Part shown: positions 43,983 through 52,974 of the stretch, piece by piece | Layout of the letters: every line of letters starts with the position of its first letter | Position numbering within the stretch: position 1 is the stretch's first letter | Notes under the pieces: generated by a model | Databases searched by the model: none | Seen by the model: the letters and a program-made list of their open reading frames with translations, nothing else | What the model was told of the DNA's origin: nothing | Assembly: GCA_003514385.1 (NCBI GenBank) | Contig: DOQR01000006.1 | Span: 230,189 to 294,188 of the forward strand | Origin: Oscillospiraceae bacterium | GTDB taxonomy: Bacteria > Bacillota > Clostridia > Oscillospirales > Acutalibacteraceae | Direction: 5' to 3' | Length of the DNA stretch: 64,000 bases | Made by a program: the position numbers and the translations under genes

Positions 43983-44963
43983 TTATTTTATAAGCATCTC
44001 TACTAAATATAACAGCAGATTGTATACTATATAATAACCTATATAGCCCGTAAAAGCAAGTAAAATCGATGTTCCGCCCTTTCTCATCGTCGCCGCCTCA
44101 AACGCGCGATCGTCGGGGAACTCCGAGCGAAGCTTCTTGACCTTTGCCACTACGCTGCGCTTATAGAGGGGATTCGCGATAAATCCGGCGACAATGTGCA
44201 GAACAATCTGTATGCCGATCATCGGAAGCACGGGCATCACCGCCGTCGCAGCGGTCTCAAGCGCCGTCGCCACATCCGCAGCCGGAGCCGAGGTGTATAT
44301 CGCCTCCGAATACGCCTGATATGCGGTTGTGAACGCCTCAACTTTTGAAGTGAACGGCAGAGCCACGGCGAGCATCAGACCCATAAAAATGAGTCCCGCT
44401 TTCCAGAGCTTGCGGAAGAACAGCCAATAGGGGCTGAAGAAAAACGCCGCCCAGTTGAAGGTTATTTTCTTTTTGTCGTCCGCCATCGCCTTGAACTTCG
44501 GGATATATCTCGCGCTTGCCGACTGAACCGTGCAGGCGATATCCTTGACCTTCGCGCCGTCTATCTCGCTCTCCGGGTCTATAGTTACGCCGTAGAGGAA
44601 CGGGTTGCCAGCCTCGCCCGCGTTGAAGAACGGGTTGAACGGCTGAGCGCCGCCCGCAGTCAGGGGCGCGCCGCAGTTTGTGCAGCTGAGCGAATTCGGA
44701 TTATTTTCCGCGCCGCAAATGGGGCAGACCTGCGCACCCTGCTTATTTTCCGTCTGCTCCTCCGGCTGGGGCTCGGCTCTGTAACCGGCAGCCTCGGGCT
44801 GCCAGACATAGCCCTCGGCGTGGCGCGATGCGTTGACGCACTCGCCCCTCTCGTCCCAGCACGCGCGATGCTGAGGTGTGCCGCAGACCGGGCAGACGAC
44901 TATATCGTCATCGTGATCGAAGCTCCTGCCGCAGGCAGGGCATTTCTGACCGTTTAAATCCAT
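43983..44963 (-). CDS. Zinc-ribbon/RING-like DUF2628 membrane protein
   Basis: The 326-aa protein opens with CPACGRSFDHDDDIVVCPVC and then GTPQHRACWDERGEC, the cysteine/histidine pattern of the prokaryotic RING finger family 1. A second zinc ribbon follows (CPICGAENNPNSLSCTNCG, about residues 82-100). The C-terminal part has a DUF2628-type motif (FNWAAFFFSPYWLFFRKLWK) and about four membrane helices. Function is unknown; such proteins may sense or scaffold at the membrane. The ATG at 44963 follows GAAAGGAAAAAAT; a GTG at 44978 is less likely. Confidence 0.85.
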   Translation of the reverse strand: MDLNGQKCPACGRSFDHDDDIVVCPVCGTPQHRACWDERGECVNASRHAEGYVWQPEAAGYRAEPQPEEQTENKQGAQVCPICGAENNPNSLSCTNCGAPLTAGGAQPFNPFFNAGEAGNPFLYGVTIDPESEIDGAKVKDIACTVQSASARYIPKFKAMADDKKKITFNWAAFFFSPYWLFFRKLWKAGLIFMGLMLAVALPFTSKVEAFTTAYQAYSEAIYTSAPAADVATALETAATAVMPVLPMIGIQIVLHIVAGFIANPLYKRSVVAKVKKLRSEFPDDRAFEAATMRKGGTSILLAFTGYIGYYIVYNLLLYLVEMLIK

Positions 44964-45116
44964 ATTTTTTCCTTTCACCTTTCCGATGGATACTATTCTC
45001 CATCTTCCGTTTCGATTATATCACAAATACCAACGGTTATTGTAGACGAAATTGAGATAAATTTCAATTATTATGTGAACAAACAACGATTTTTAGCCGT
45101 TTTTTATTTTAACGGC

Positions 45117-45143
45117 AAAAAGCCTCCCGCATGGGGAGGCTTT
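45117..45143 (-). terminator. Terminator of the comM gene
   Basis: On the minus strand AAAGCCTCCCCATGCGGGAG and GCTTTTTG: 9-bp stem plus T-run, 25 nt past the stop. Confidence 0.88.
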
Positions 45144-45167
45144 GTCTATAATTTATAGTCCGCCGTC

Positions 45168-46712
45168 TCACTTCACATTTCTCCACAGCGTGCGGTCGAG
45201 AGAGCGGTACTGCACGGCCTGGGATATGTGGTCGGAGTTCACCGTTTCGCTGCCGTCGAGGTCGGCGACGGTGCGCGCGATGCGCAGTATTTTGTCATAC
45301 GCCCTCGCGGACAGTTCGAGCTTTTCGAACACTCTTTCGAGCAGGATCATGCCCTCGGGAGTCGGGCGGCAGAATTTTTTCGTCTGCGCCGCGTCCATCT
45401 TTGCGTTGCATGAAATGCCGCTGCCCTTGAGACGCTCGGTTTGAATAGCTCGCGCCGCGTTGACGCGCTTTCTGATATCTGCGGAACACTCCTCCTGCGA
45501 AGTGCCGGACAGGCTCGCAAACTCAACGGGCGGCACCTCGATATGAATATCCAGCCTGTCGAGCAGGGGACCCGAAAGGCGCGAAAGATATCGCTGAACC
45601 GACTGCTGGGTGCAGGTGCATCGGCGGGTCGGGTGGCCGTAATATCCGCAGGGGCACGGATTCATCGCGCAGACTATCATCGCCGAGCACGGGTACGACA
45701 GCGACGCGGAGACGCGCGAAATTGTTATTTTTGAGTCCTCCATCGGCTGGCGCAGAACCTCCATCGCCTGGCGCGAAAACTCCGGCAGCTCGTCTAAAAA
45801 CAGAACGCCGTTGTGCGCCAATGATATCTCGCCCGGGCGCGGAATGGTGCCGCCGCCGGAAAGTCCTGCGGGCGAAACGGTATGGTGCGGTGAGCGAAAC
45901 GGACGTTGGGTCATCAGAGATACGCCCTCGGGCAACGCGCCCGCGACGGAATAGAGCTTGGTCGTTTCAAGGCTCTCTTCAAATGTCATGTCCGGCAAAA
46001 TAGACGGCAGACGTTTTGCGAGCATACTTTTGCCCGAGCCGGGCGGGCCGACCATGATTATATTGTGACCGCCTGCGGCGGCTATCTCGAGCGCGCGTTT
46101 TACCTCCGCCTGACCTCTGACATCGCGGAAGTCCGGCGCAAATTCGTCCGGCGCGTAGCTATCCCTGAAATCGTCGAACTTCGCGGGAGCTATTGTCTCC
46201 TCGAAGCGCAGGTGCCTTATCAGCTGCTCGACGCTTCGCACGGGTATAACCTCGATGCCCTGAACGACCGAGCTTTCTGCCGCGTTCTCCGTCGGGACAA
46301 ATACAGTTTTTATTCCGTTCTTTGCGGCGGTTATTACCATGGGCAGCGCGCCGTCGACGCGGCGGACGAGCCCGTCGAGTGCGACTTCGCCGATGAACGC
46401 CATATTGTCGGAGTCAAAGTTTATCTGCCTGCCGGCTTTGAGCAGAGCCATGAGAATCGGCAGATCGTATACCGAGCCCTCCTTGCGCGTGTCCGCAGGA
46501 GCCAGGTTCACCGTGATGCGGCTGACGGGGAAGGCAAATCCCGTGTTCTTTATCGCCGAACGGACTCTGTTTTTCGCCTCGCTTATCGCGGCGTCGGGCA
46601 GTCCGACTATATCAAATCTCGGCAGCCCCTGTGAGAGATCCGCCTCGACCTGAACCATGTAGCTGTCCATGCCGAAAAGCCCCATGCTGTTTATCCGTGC
46701 AAACAAATTCAT
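45168..46712 (-). CDS. comM: YifB/ComM-family Mg-chelatase-like AAA ATPase
   Basis: The protein (514 aa from 46712) has the N-terminal ChlI-like domain (VQVEADLSQGLPRFDIVGLP), Walker A GPPGSGKSML, Walker B GVLFLDELPEFSR, the SRVSASLSYPCSAMIVCAMN sensor region with CPCGYYG and a Cys cluster (RRCTCT), and the C-terminal helical bundle. ComM is a hexameric helicase that promotes branch migration during natural transformation in some bacteria. Related YifB proteins are widespread and less well understood. The frame is open to 46727; MNLFARINSMGLFG at 46712 fits homologues best, though no clean ribosome site is visible. Confidence 0.93.
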   Translation of the reverse strand: MNLFARINSMGLFGMDSYMVQVEADLSQGLPRFDIVGLPDAAISEAKNRVRSAIKNTGFAFPVSRITVNLAPADTRKEGSVYDLPILMALLKAGRQINFDSDNMAFIGEVALDGLVRRVDGALPMVITAAKNGIKTVFVPTENAAESSVVQGIEVIPVRSVEQLIRHLRFEETIAPAKFDDFRDSYAPDEFAPDFRDVRGQAEVKRALEIAAAGGHNIIMVGPPGSGKSMLAKRLPSILPDMTFEESLETTKLYSVAGALPEGVSLMTQRPFRSPHHTVSPAGLSGGGTIPRPGEISLAHNGVLFLDELPEFSRQAMEVLRQPMEDSKITISRVSASLSYPCSAMIVCAMNPCPCGYYGHPTRRCTCTQQSVQRYLSRLSGPLLDRLDIHIEVPPVEFASLSGTSQEECSADIRKRVNAARAIQTERLKGSGISCNAKMDAAQTKKFCRPTPEGMILLERVFEKLELSARAYDKILRIARTVADLDGSETVNSDHISQAVQYRSLDRTLWRNVK

Positions 46713-46730
46713 ACCCCCAGTTGCCAAATG

Positions 46731-46759
46731 AAAAGTCCCCCGAGCTGCCTCGGAGGACT
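46731..46759 (-). terminator. Terminator of the lipoprotein gene
   Basis: On the minus strand AGTCCTCCGAG-GCAG-CTCGGGGGACT followed by TTTC, 15 nt past the stop at 46774. It lies just before the comM start. Confidence 0.88.
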
Positions 46760-46773
46760 CACTTCAGTTTTTG

Positions 46774-47619
46774 TTAGTCTGCCTCGGCAGTGGTTGTGGT
46801 CGAAGGATCGGTCCAGTCCATCTCGTACTTGTCGCCGTAGGTGTACTCGAACGAGCAGGGAAGAGTGCCTATCTCGGCAAGGGTGCCCTCGCCGGTTATC
46901 GTGGTCGTGATCTTCTCGGTTCTTATGTACTCGACGGAAGCAACGGTGTTGTCCTTCGTGTTGATGACGCAGATTATCTTGCACTCGGTGTAGGTCAAGG
47001 ATTCGATATCGGTGAAGCTAAGGTAGCCCTTGAGCTTCTCTCTGAACTCCTTGACTGCCGCCGCTCTGTCTTCTTCGGAGCCGAGGTTGAACGCCTTCTT
47101 GACGAGGTCGACGCTGGGCTCTTTGATGACGAGAGTCAGGGTGCGCTGGCTGTTGTCGTCGTTTGCCTCTATCTCTGCGGACTCAACATCCGCCGCGGTG
47201 AGGCGGCTCGACCAGCTCTCGCCGGATACGGGGAAGAGTGCGGTCAGATCGTCGCCGTACTTTGTCTCGGCGTTTCTGCTCTCTTCAAAAGCTTTCTTCG
47301 TGCCGTCGAAGATGAACTTCTTGAGCGTGGGAACGGACTTTTCGAGCAGGGTGTTGCGCTCGCCGTCCTCTGTGCCGCAGATAACGTTCGAGACGTTCTC
47401 CGTGCTCTGGAATTTCTTAACAGCGGGCTTCTTGACCTTGACGGCGTTTATGACGCTGTTGTAGTAGTTGACCATTGCCTCTTTGCCAACGGGCATCTCG
47501 GACATCGCGGCGACAGTGGTCTCCTCAGTGTCGGTAGTGCCGGCATCGCAAGCCGCGAACGAGAAGAACATTGCGGCCACAAGCACGAGCGCGCATACGG
47601 CATAGATCTTTTTCTTCAT
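46774..47619 (-). CDS. Lipoprotein of unknown function
   Basis: The product (281 aa from 47619) has a lipoprotein signal peptide with lipobox FSFAAC (Cys near 24) and a Thr/Glu-rich linker (DAGTTDTEETTVAA). A soluble extracellular domain begins MPVGKEAMVNYYNSVINAVK and ends with a strand YTYGDKYEMDW and a Thr-rich tail. No catalytic motif is seen. The ATG at 47619 is chosen over 47661 because it starts the signal peptide and follows AAAGGGGATTTAACC. Similar orphan lipoproteins with a YYN.....K helix are common in Clostridia, but I cannot assign a family. Confidence 0.78.
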   Translation of the reverse strand: MKKKIYAVCALVLVAAMFFSFAACDAGTTDTEETTVAAMSEMPVGKEAMVNYYNSVINAVKVKKPAVKKFQSTENVSNVICGTEDGERNTLLEKSVPTLKKFIFDGTKKAFEESRNAETKYGDDLTALFPVSGESWSSRLTAADVESAEIEANDDNSQRTLTLVIKEPSVDLVKKAFNLGSEEDRAAAVKEFREKLKGYLSFTDIESLTYTECKIICVINTKDNTVASVEYIRTEKITTTITGEGTLAEIGTLPCSFEYTYGDKYEMDWTDPSTTTTAEAD

Positions 47620-47739
47620 GAAGGTTAAATCCCCTTTCGTTTTTAAAGCGGAAGCGCACAAAATCGAATTATGCTGCGCCGCAGTTCCGCTGCTCTTTAG
47701 ACTGAATTATTATAACATATTAATTTGAATTATTACAGT

Positions 47740-47792
47740 AAAAATTAACAGTGCCGCCTATTTTTGTTATAATTATTGAAAAACAGGCGGCA
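47740..47792 (-). terminator. Terminator of the M28 peptidase gene
   Basis: TGCCGCCT plus T/A extension pairs with AGGCGGCA over about 13 bp. The minus-strand tail is CTGTTAATTTTT. It lies 25 nt past the stop at 47817. Confidence 0.7.
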
Positions 47793-47816
47793 TATTTGGT
47801 TATAATATACAAACAA

Positions 47817-49058
47817 TCAGTTTGAAAGACCCTTTTCGTCGAAGAGGAATGCAGTCTCGAGCGCAACGCCGAGCACGGCTTCAATAGTCTTTATGTCAAG
47901 ATTATCCGCGGTGTCGAGTCTCGTGTGATAATATCTTGCGGGGGCGGGATCCATTGCGGCTATCGAAACAGCCTTCATGCCCGACTGGGTGACTGCGGCG
48001 GCGTCGGTCGCGCCAAAGAAAACGCTCTTATAGGGCATATCGAGTCCGTTCTGCTTTGCAGCCTCTTTGACAAGCGCGCACGCACTCTCGTCGTTCTTGA
48101 CGGTACCGGTGAGGTCGCGCGAATATATCGCCATAAAATCGTAGTCGCGGATGGTATCGAGACCGACAAACACGGTTTCAACATCGCCGAGCTCGTCCTT
48201 GTGCGCCTTGCAGAACGCCTTTGCGCCGCGAAGTCCCGCTTCCTCTGAGCCTGTGAGCACTACCCAGACCTCGGTGTTTTCAAAGCGGATGTCGTGGTGC
48301 TGCATATATTTGACGACCGCCATTGAGATAAAGCAGCCGGTCAGGTTGTCGTTCGCGCCCATGACGGGTCTTTTCTTGTTTTCAAAGAAGAGCGCGACGA
48401 AGAGGATCGGGATCCAGGCGAGGAAAACATATCTCAGGATGTTGAGCGCGCCGTCTTCAGCTATAGAAAATCCGTGGCCTGCGGCGATAGCCCAGATGTT
48501 GAGCACGAGCCCGAGCAGAATGCCGACGAAGCTCAGACCGATTATCGGAACGAGCAGCTTCGAGCCGCCGTAATAGGTGAATCTCCACTCATTCGCGCTG
48601 TCCGAATGGCCGGAGAAAATTATGCGGCGCTTGACTTCGCCCTTCGGTTTTCTGACGGCGACGACATTATGCGACGTCTTTTTGGGGAAGAAGGGGTCGA
48701 GCATCTTTTTGTAGAGCAGGAACTCCACGATTGCGAATATCAGCGAGAGTGCGCTGAGAACCAGCGATATGACGCTCATGCCAAAGAAGAAGAGGACTAT
48801 CGCGGCGATCATCATTATGCCGTCCGTGAGTATCCAGCCGAGAAACGCGCCGGGATGCACGTCGAAAGGCTCGATTTCAACCTTGTCGCACGCGCCGTCG
48901 AGCTCGGCCGCCATGAGCTTCTGAGCCTCATGCTCCTGCTCGCTGCCGGCGGGTCTGGGACCGACATCCTTGCAGATCTTTTTGATTCCGCGAACCGAGA
49001 AATTCGTCATCTCTCTGAGCGCGGACGGATAGTTTTTTACACTGTCCTGAGCTTTCAT
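47817..49058 (-). CDS. Membrane-embedded M28-family zinc metallopeptidase
   Basis: The 413-aa protein has the M28 aminopeptidase metal set: H151 and D153 in FSGHSDSANEW, D237 in MGANDNLTG, E272/E273 in LTGSEEAGLRG, D301 and H378 in RYYHTRLDT. Two hydrophobic blocks interrupt the normal fold: residues 71-116 before the first metal ligand, and 168-226 between the first His and the metal-bridging Asp. The active site therefore sits between membrane helices. The open frame reaches 49328, but the ATG at 49058 follows AAAGGAGTCTTATC. It probably trims peptides at the membrane. Confidence 0.85.
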   Translation of the reverse strand: MKAQDSVKNYPSALREMTNFSVRGIKKICKDVGPRPAGSEQEHEAQKLMAAELDGACDKVEIEPFDVHPGAFLGWILTDGIMMIAAIVLFFFGMSVISLVLSALSLIFAIVEFLLYKKMLDPFFPKKTSHNVVAVRKPKGEVKRRIIFSGHSDSANEWRFTYYGGSKLLVPIIGLSFVGILLGLVLNIWAIAAGHGFSIAEDGALNILRYVFLAWIPILFVALFFENKKRPVMGANDNLTGCFISMAVVKYMQHHDIRFENTEVWVVLTGSEEAGLRGAKAFCKAHKDELGDVETVFVGLDTIRDYDFMAIYSRDLTGTVKNDESACALVKEAAKQNGLDMPYKSVFFGATDAAAVTQSGMKAVSIAAMDPAPARYYHTRLDTADNLDIKTIEAVLGVALETAFLFDEKGLSN

Positions 49059-49173
49059 GATAAGACTCCTTTCGTCTTTTGAATTCCGCCGCGAGTTTGA
49101 CACGGCAGATTTATTGTGATATATTTGTGTCGCAGCCGTAGGGCTGTTGAAACCTTTATGGGAGATATGGAAA

Positions 49174-50040
49174 ATGAAGAAAAATATACGCTCGATACTT
49201 GCGGTTATCCTCGCGGTAATACTCGTCGCGCTCGTCGGCACATACGCTATTCTCAAAGTCCGCTCGAAGGACAGCAAAACGCCGGCTGAAACTTCAAGCG
49301 AGTCGCAGTCCGAATCGGCGCAGAGCACCGCGCCCGAGTCAACCTCGCAGGAGACCGCGACGCAGACCGAAAAGACAACAACTCAGCAGACCACAAAAGC
49401 CTCCACAAGCGGGGTCACGGAATATGCATACGCATACGCGGGATTCTCGCCGAAGGTGACGAAGATAGACGAATCGAAATGGTATCTGACCCTCGTCAAC
49501 CGCGACTATATTCTGCCCGCGGACTACACGGTCAAGACCGCAAAGACCGTTGTTGACATCTACGGCGGATATGACTACGGACTGCTTGACTACCGCGTCG
49601 CTCCGCACTATATAGAGATGTATAATGCGGCGCTCGAGGACGGAATAAAGCTCTCGCCCCTGTCGGGCTACCGCTCGATAGCGCATCAGAAGAGAAACTT
49701 CGAGGCGCGCATCAGCCTTTATATGAAGCAGGGCTACAGCAAGAAGCAGGCGACGATAATGGCGTCGGAGATAATCCTGCCGCCGCAGACGAGCGAGCAC
49801 AATGCGGGGCTCTGCATGGACATTCTCTCGATATACGAGAGCTTCGAGAACACGAAAGAATACAGATGGCTCCAGGCGCACGCCGCGGACTACGGCTTCG
49901 TGCTCAGATATCCCAAGGACAAACAGAGCATCACGAACATCACATTTGAACCGTGGCACTGGCGTTATGTCGGCGTCGAAGCCGCCAAAGAGATGAAGGC
50001 GAAAAACCTGTGCCTCGAGGAGTACCTCGGAGTGGCATAA
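49174..50040 (+). CDS. VanY-type D-alanyl-D-alanine carboxypeptidase (M15B)
   Basis: The 288-aa product has an N-terminal membrane anchor (RSILAVILAVILVALVGTYA) and a Ser/Thr/Gln-rich spacer of about 60 residues. The M15B domain has SGYRSIAHQKRNF, the zinc ligands in SEHNAGLCMDI and the catalytic EPWHWRYVG. It removes the terminal D-Ala from peptidoglycan stem peptides outside the membrane. This is a housekeeping-type VanY; no van ligase or dehydrogenase is nearby. The ATG at 49174 follows GGGAGATATGGAA; the one at 49147 would add nine residues before the anchor. Confidence 0.92.
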   Translation: MKKNIRSILAVILAVILVALVGTYAILKVRSKDSKTPAETSSESQSESAQSTAPESTSQETATQTEKTTTQQTTKASTSGVTEYAYAYAGFSPKVTKIDESKWYLTLVNRDYILPADYTVKTAKTVVDIYGGYDYGLLDYRVAPHYIEMYNAALEDGIKLSPLSGYRSIAHQKRNFEARISLYMKQGYSKKQATIMASEIILPPQTSEHNAGLCMDILSIYESFENTKEYRWLQAHAADYGFVLRYPKDKQSITNITFEPWHWRYVGVEAAKEMKAKNLCLEEYLGVA

Positions 50041-50064
50041 AACAAAATAGTATGATATCAATGA

Positions 50065-50097
50065 GCTGCCCGGAGAACCCCTCCGAGGCGGCTTTTT
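50065..50097 (+). terminator. Terminator of the VanY gene
   Basis: GAGCTGCCCGGAG and CTCCGAGGCGGCT form a stem with a few mismatches followed by TTTTT. Confidence 0.7.
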
Positions 50098-50132
50098 GAT
50101 TTGCTAAAAGTAACAAGTAAAAATATAAGACA

Positions 50133-50216
50133 GTAGGGGCGGATATCATCCGCCCGCGAAGTTTGCACAATTTTTAAACAGCGCACTTCGTAGGGACAGC
50201 CCTTGCGGCTGTCCGC
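50133..50216 (+). repeat. Composite intergenic repeat, copy 3, alternative second module
   Basis: Module 1 (GTAGGGGCGGATATCATCCG, then CCCGCGAAGTTTGCACAATT) is followed after about 20 nt by TTCGTAGGGACAGCCCTTGC and GGCTGTCC instead of the GTAGGGTGCGG module of copies 1 and 2. Each module starts GTAGGG and is a short palindrome. Confidence 0.75.
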
Positions 50217-50299
50217 TATCGGCGCAGCTATTGGAACTTGTTCGTCGAGATTTATTGAGTCATCGGCTTTACCCTTACAAAGTGTAAAAAACCGCCACC

Positions 50300-50324
50300 T
50301 ACAAATAAAGCCGCAATATGCGGC
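50300..50324 (-). terminator. Terminator of the prfB operon
   Basis: Right after the TGA stop the minus strand reads GCCGCATATTGCGGC then TTTATTTG. Confidence 0.8.
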
Positions 50325-50912
50325 TCATTTTTCTTCCTTATGGTTCATTCCGCCCTCGACAACGTCCTTGCCCGTGAGCACGACCCAGATGGTGCGGAAG
50401 AATATTTTTGCATCGAACAAGAGCGACCTACGCTCGATATATTCGCGGTCATATTCCGCCTTTTCCTCGTCGGAGAGGCAGTCTCTGCCGTTGACCTGCG
50501 CCCAGCCGGTCAGCCCCGGGCGAACGGAATATACTCCGTATTCGCGGCGAAGCTCGCGGATGTGGCTCTCTTCGGGGATCAGCGGGCGCGGACCGATGAA
50601 GCTCATGTCGCCCGCGAGAACGTTGAACAGCTGCGGCAGTTCGTCGAGGCTTGTCCTGCGCAGGAACTTGCCCGAACGGGTGATAAACTCATCCGACTGT
50701 TCAAAATCGGCGGTCGAAAGATTCGGCGCACCGTTTTTCATCGTGCGGAATTTTTTGATTTTGAACAGCTCGTCGCCCTTACCGACCCTATTTTGTCTGA
50801 ACACGACAGGCAGACCGTCATCACAGATTATTATCAGGCAGATAATAAGCATCAGCGGAGACAGAAAGATGATAGCCAGCAGGCTGAGCAAAACGTCCAG
50901 GAAACGCTTCAT
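50325..50912 (-). CDS. Bacterial sugar transferase (undecaprenyl-phosphate glycosyl-1-phosphate transferase type)
   Basis: The 195-aa protein has one N-terminal membrane segment (LLSLLAIIFLSPLMLIICLI) and the bacterial sugar transferase core: VFRQNRVGKGDELFKIKKFR, then TMKNG, LRRTSLDELPQLFNVLAGDM, SFIGPRPLIPEE and VRPGLTGWAQVNGRD. It is the short, single-domain form that attaches a sugar-1-phosphate to the lipid carrier to start exopolysaccharide or glycan synthesis. The ATG at 50912 is preferred over 50933, since AAAGGCG lies between them. It is the last gene of the prfB-cyclase-transferase unit. Confidence 0.92.
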   Translation of the reverse strand: MKRFLDVLLSLLAIIFLSPLMLIICLIIICDDGLPVVFRQNRVGKGDELFKIKKFRTMKNGAPNLSTADFEQSDEFITRSGKFLRRTSLDELPQLFNVLAGDMSFIGPRPLIPEESHIRELRREYGVYSVRPGLTGWAQVNGRDCLSDEEKAEYDREYIERRSLLFDAKIFFRTIWVVLTGKDVVEGGMNHKEEK

Positions 50913-50955
50913 TAAACAGAACACGCCTTTCATTTATTGCAGATACGGCACAGCG

Positions 50956-51558
50956 TCAACGGCTGCCCCAGAAAATATAGTCGCTGATAAGCACCGCACG
51001 CACGGGTGCGCCTTCGAGTCCGCCGAGCTTCACGGGGGCTGCAAAGAGATAATAGTCGCCGGGGGCAACCTCGCTCAGGTCAAGTCCCTCGAGCACGCAG
51101 ATTCCTGCGCCCAAGAACGCCTTGTGCGGCGCTACCTGGTCGCCCTTTATGCCGACGGAGAGGGAATCCGTTCCGATGAGCCTGAGCCCGATGTCGGCGA
51201 GCTCATCCGCGGCGCTGCTGTGAAAATAAGCCTTGCCGCCGCCCTTTATGAGCAGGCGCTCGCATTTCTGCGGGAACTTTTCGTTGATATCCTCGCCCGT
51301 TATCGCGCCCTCAGGCACCTCGATGACCGTGCACGGACCGATAAACGGCTCGAGCGGCACTTCGTCGATGCTCGCGCCGCCGTCAATGAAATGCAGGGGC
51401 GCATCGGCATGGGTGCCGGTGTGCACGCATGAGAAGAGCGTGGACAGATTGCAGCTCGAATTTTCTCCTATCCGGCTGACGAACTCCGCATGCGGCAGAG
51501 GGTCGCCCGGATATATTTCGGTTTTGAGCGCGTCGCGCGAAATGTCGATAATGTTCAT
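50956..51558 (-). CDS. Cyclase-family (kynurenine formamidase-like) metal hydrolase
   Basis: The 200-aa protein carries the signature HTGTHADAPLHF, the metal-binding motif of the cyclase/formamidase family (PF04199). It is preceded by a typical N-terminal IDISRDALKTEIYPGDPLPH and followed by GIKGDQVAPHKAFLGAG and the strand CVLEGLDLSEV. Family members hydrolyse amide or lactone bonds using Mn or Zn; the substrate here is unknown. It begins 4 nt after the prfB stop. Confidence 0.9.
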   Translation of the reverse strand: MNIIDISRDALKTEIYPGDPLPHAEFVSRIGENSSCNLSTLFSCVHTGTHADAPLHFIDGGASIDEVPLEPFIGPCTVIEVPEGAITGEDINEKFPQKCERLLIKGGGKAYFHSSAADELADIGLRLIGTDSLSVGIKGDQVAPHKAFLGAGICVLEGLDLSEVAPGDYYLFAAPVKLGGLEGAPVRAVLISDYIFWGSR

Positions 51559-51562
51559 TTTA

Positions 51563-52678
51563 TCAATCCTGATTCTTGAGCGACTCCATCTTGAGATAAG
51601 CGTTGATAAAGCCGTCTATGTCGCCGTCCATAACGGCGTTGATGTTGCCGTTTTCAAAGCCGGTGCGGTGATCCTTGGCGAGGGTGTAGGGCATAAAGAC
51701 ATAGGAGCGGATCTGGCTGCCCCAGCCGATCTCTTTCTGGTCGCCCTTGATATCCTCGATTTTGTCAAGATGCTCGCGCTCTTTTATCTCGAGGAGCTTC
51801 GATTTGAGCATTCTCATCGCAACCTCGCGGTTCTGATGCTGGCTGCGCTCGATCTGGCAGGAGACGACTATACCGGTCGGGATATGCGTTATACGCACGG
51901 CGGACGAGGTCTTGTTGACCTTTTGACCGCCCGCGCCGCTCGCGCGGTAGGTGTCGACCTTCAGATCGTCGGGATTTATTTCAACTTCTATATTGTCATC
52001 GATTTCGGGCATGACTTCGAGGGAAGCGAAAGATGTGTGTCTGCGTCCCGATGAGTCGAACGGGGAGACACGGACAAGGCGGTGAACGCCCATCTCGCCC
52101 TTGAGATAGCCGTATGCATTCTCGCCCTCGACAAGCAGAACTGCGGATTTGAGACCCGCCTCGTCGCCGTCAAGGAAGTCGAGCATGCTGACCTTGAAGT
52201 CGTGCTTCTCGCCCCAGTGCTGATACATACGGACGAGCATCTGCGTCCAGTCCTGCGCCTCGGTTCCGCCCGCGCCCGCGTGGAAAGTCAGCAGTGCGTT
52301 CTTCGCATCGTATTCGCCGTTCAGAAGCGTGCTGAGGGTCTGCTTCTCGAGCTCGTCCTCAAATTTTGTAACGCCCTCGCGGCACTCGTCGAACATGGAG
52401 AGATCCTCCTCCTCGTCGGCGAGCTCTATAAGGGTCATCGTGTCGTCAAAAGCGGTCTCGAGCGAAGTATAAGCCGCGACCTTATTTTTAAGCTGGCTTA
52501 TTCTCTGGAGCACCTTCTGCGAATTTTCGATATCGCCCCAGAACTCCTCTGTGGCGGTCTGCTCCTCAAGCTTCGCAATCTCTTCTTTAAGTGCGTCGAG
52601 ACCGAGAGCCTCGCGCAGCTCGGAGAGCTTCTGTTTATTATCGTTGAGCTCAAGTCTCAACTCTTCAAATTGCAGCAT
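51563..52678 (-). CDS. prfB: Peptide chain release factor 2, no programmed frameshift
   Basis: The 371-aa factor has the stop-codon recognition motif SPFDSSGRRHTSF and the catalytic loop RASGAGGQKVNKTSSAVRIT (GGQ). RF2 releases peptides at UGA and UAA. The N-terminus is continuous from the ATG (MLQFEELRLELNDNKQKLSE), with no in-frame UGA near codon 25. The classical autoregulatory +1 frameshift is therefore absent. Length matches RF2. It leads a three-gene unit with the cyclase and sugar transferase. Confidence 0.96.
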   Translation of the reverse strand: MLQFEELRLELNDNKQKLSELREALGLDALKEEIAKLEEQTATEEFWGDIENSQKVLQRISQLKNKVAAYTSLETAFDDTMTLIELADEEEDLSMFDECREGVTKFEDELEKQTLSTLLNGEYDAKNALLTFHAGAGGTEAQDWTQMLVRMYQHWGEKHDFKVSMLDFLDGDEAGLKSAVLLVEGENAYGYLKGEMGVHRLVRVSPFDSSGRRHTSFASLEVMPEIDDNIEVEINPDDLKVDTYRASGAGGQKVNKTSSAVRITHIPTGIVVSCQIERSQHQNREVAMRMLKSKLLEIKEREHLDKIEDIKGDQKEIGWGSQIRSYVFMPYTLAKDHRTGFENGNINAVMDGDIDGFINAYLKMESLKNQD

Positions 52679-52803
52679 ACAAAAACCTCGTTATCAAAAA
52701 AGTTAATTTTATACACATAACATTATACAAAAAGCAGCACGCAAAGTAAAGCAAAAATTGATATGACGCGCAAAACAGAATATTTTGCCGCCTGCCAAAA
52801 GTA

Positions 52804-52833
52804 TTGACTCGCCGCAAAATTATATTCTATAAT
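52804..52833 (+). promoter_or_regulatory. Promoter upstream of the XRE membrane regulator
   Basis: TTGACT, 18-nt spacer, TATAAT, about 140 nt before the start. The long leader up to 52974 shows no clear conserved structure. Confidence 0.6.
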
Positions 52834-52974
52834 ATGTTTACGATAATTTTGCAAAACAGGGAGAGCTTTTTACCCCTCAACCGGCGGTAAATTGCCCCAA
52901 AAACGGCGACTTGACTGACACTCCCGTGACAAATACGGCGGGCGGTGCTATGATACGCAGCGGAGGTGATCGAA

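Noticed and set aside
51563..52678. Programmed +1 frameshift in prfB
   Set aside because: The frame is continuous from the ATG, with no early in-frame UGA.
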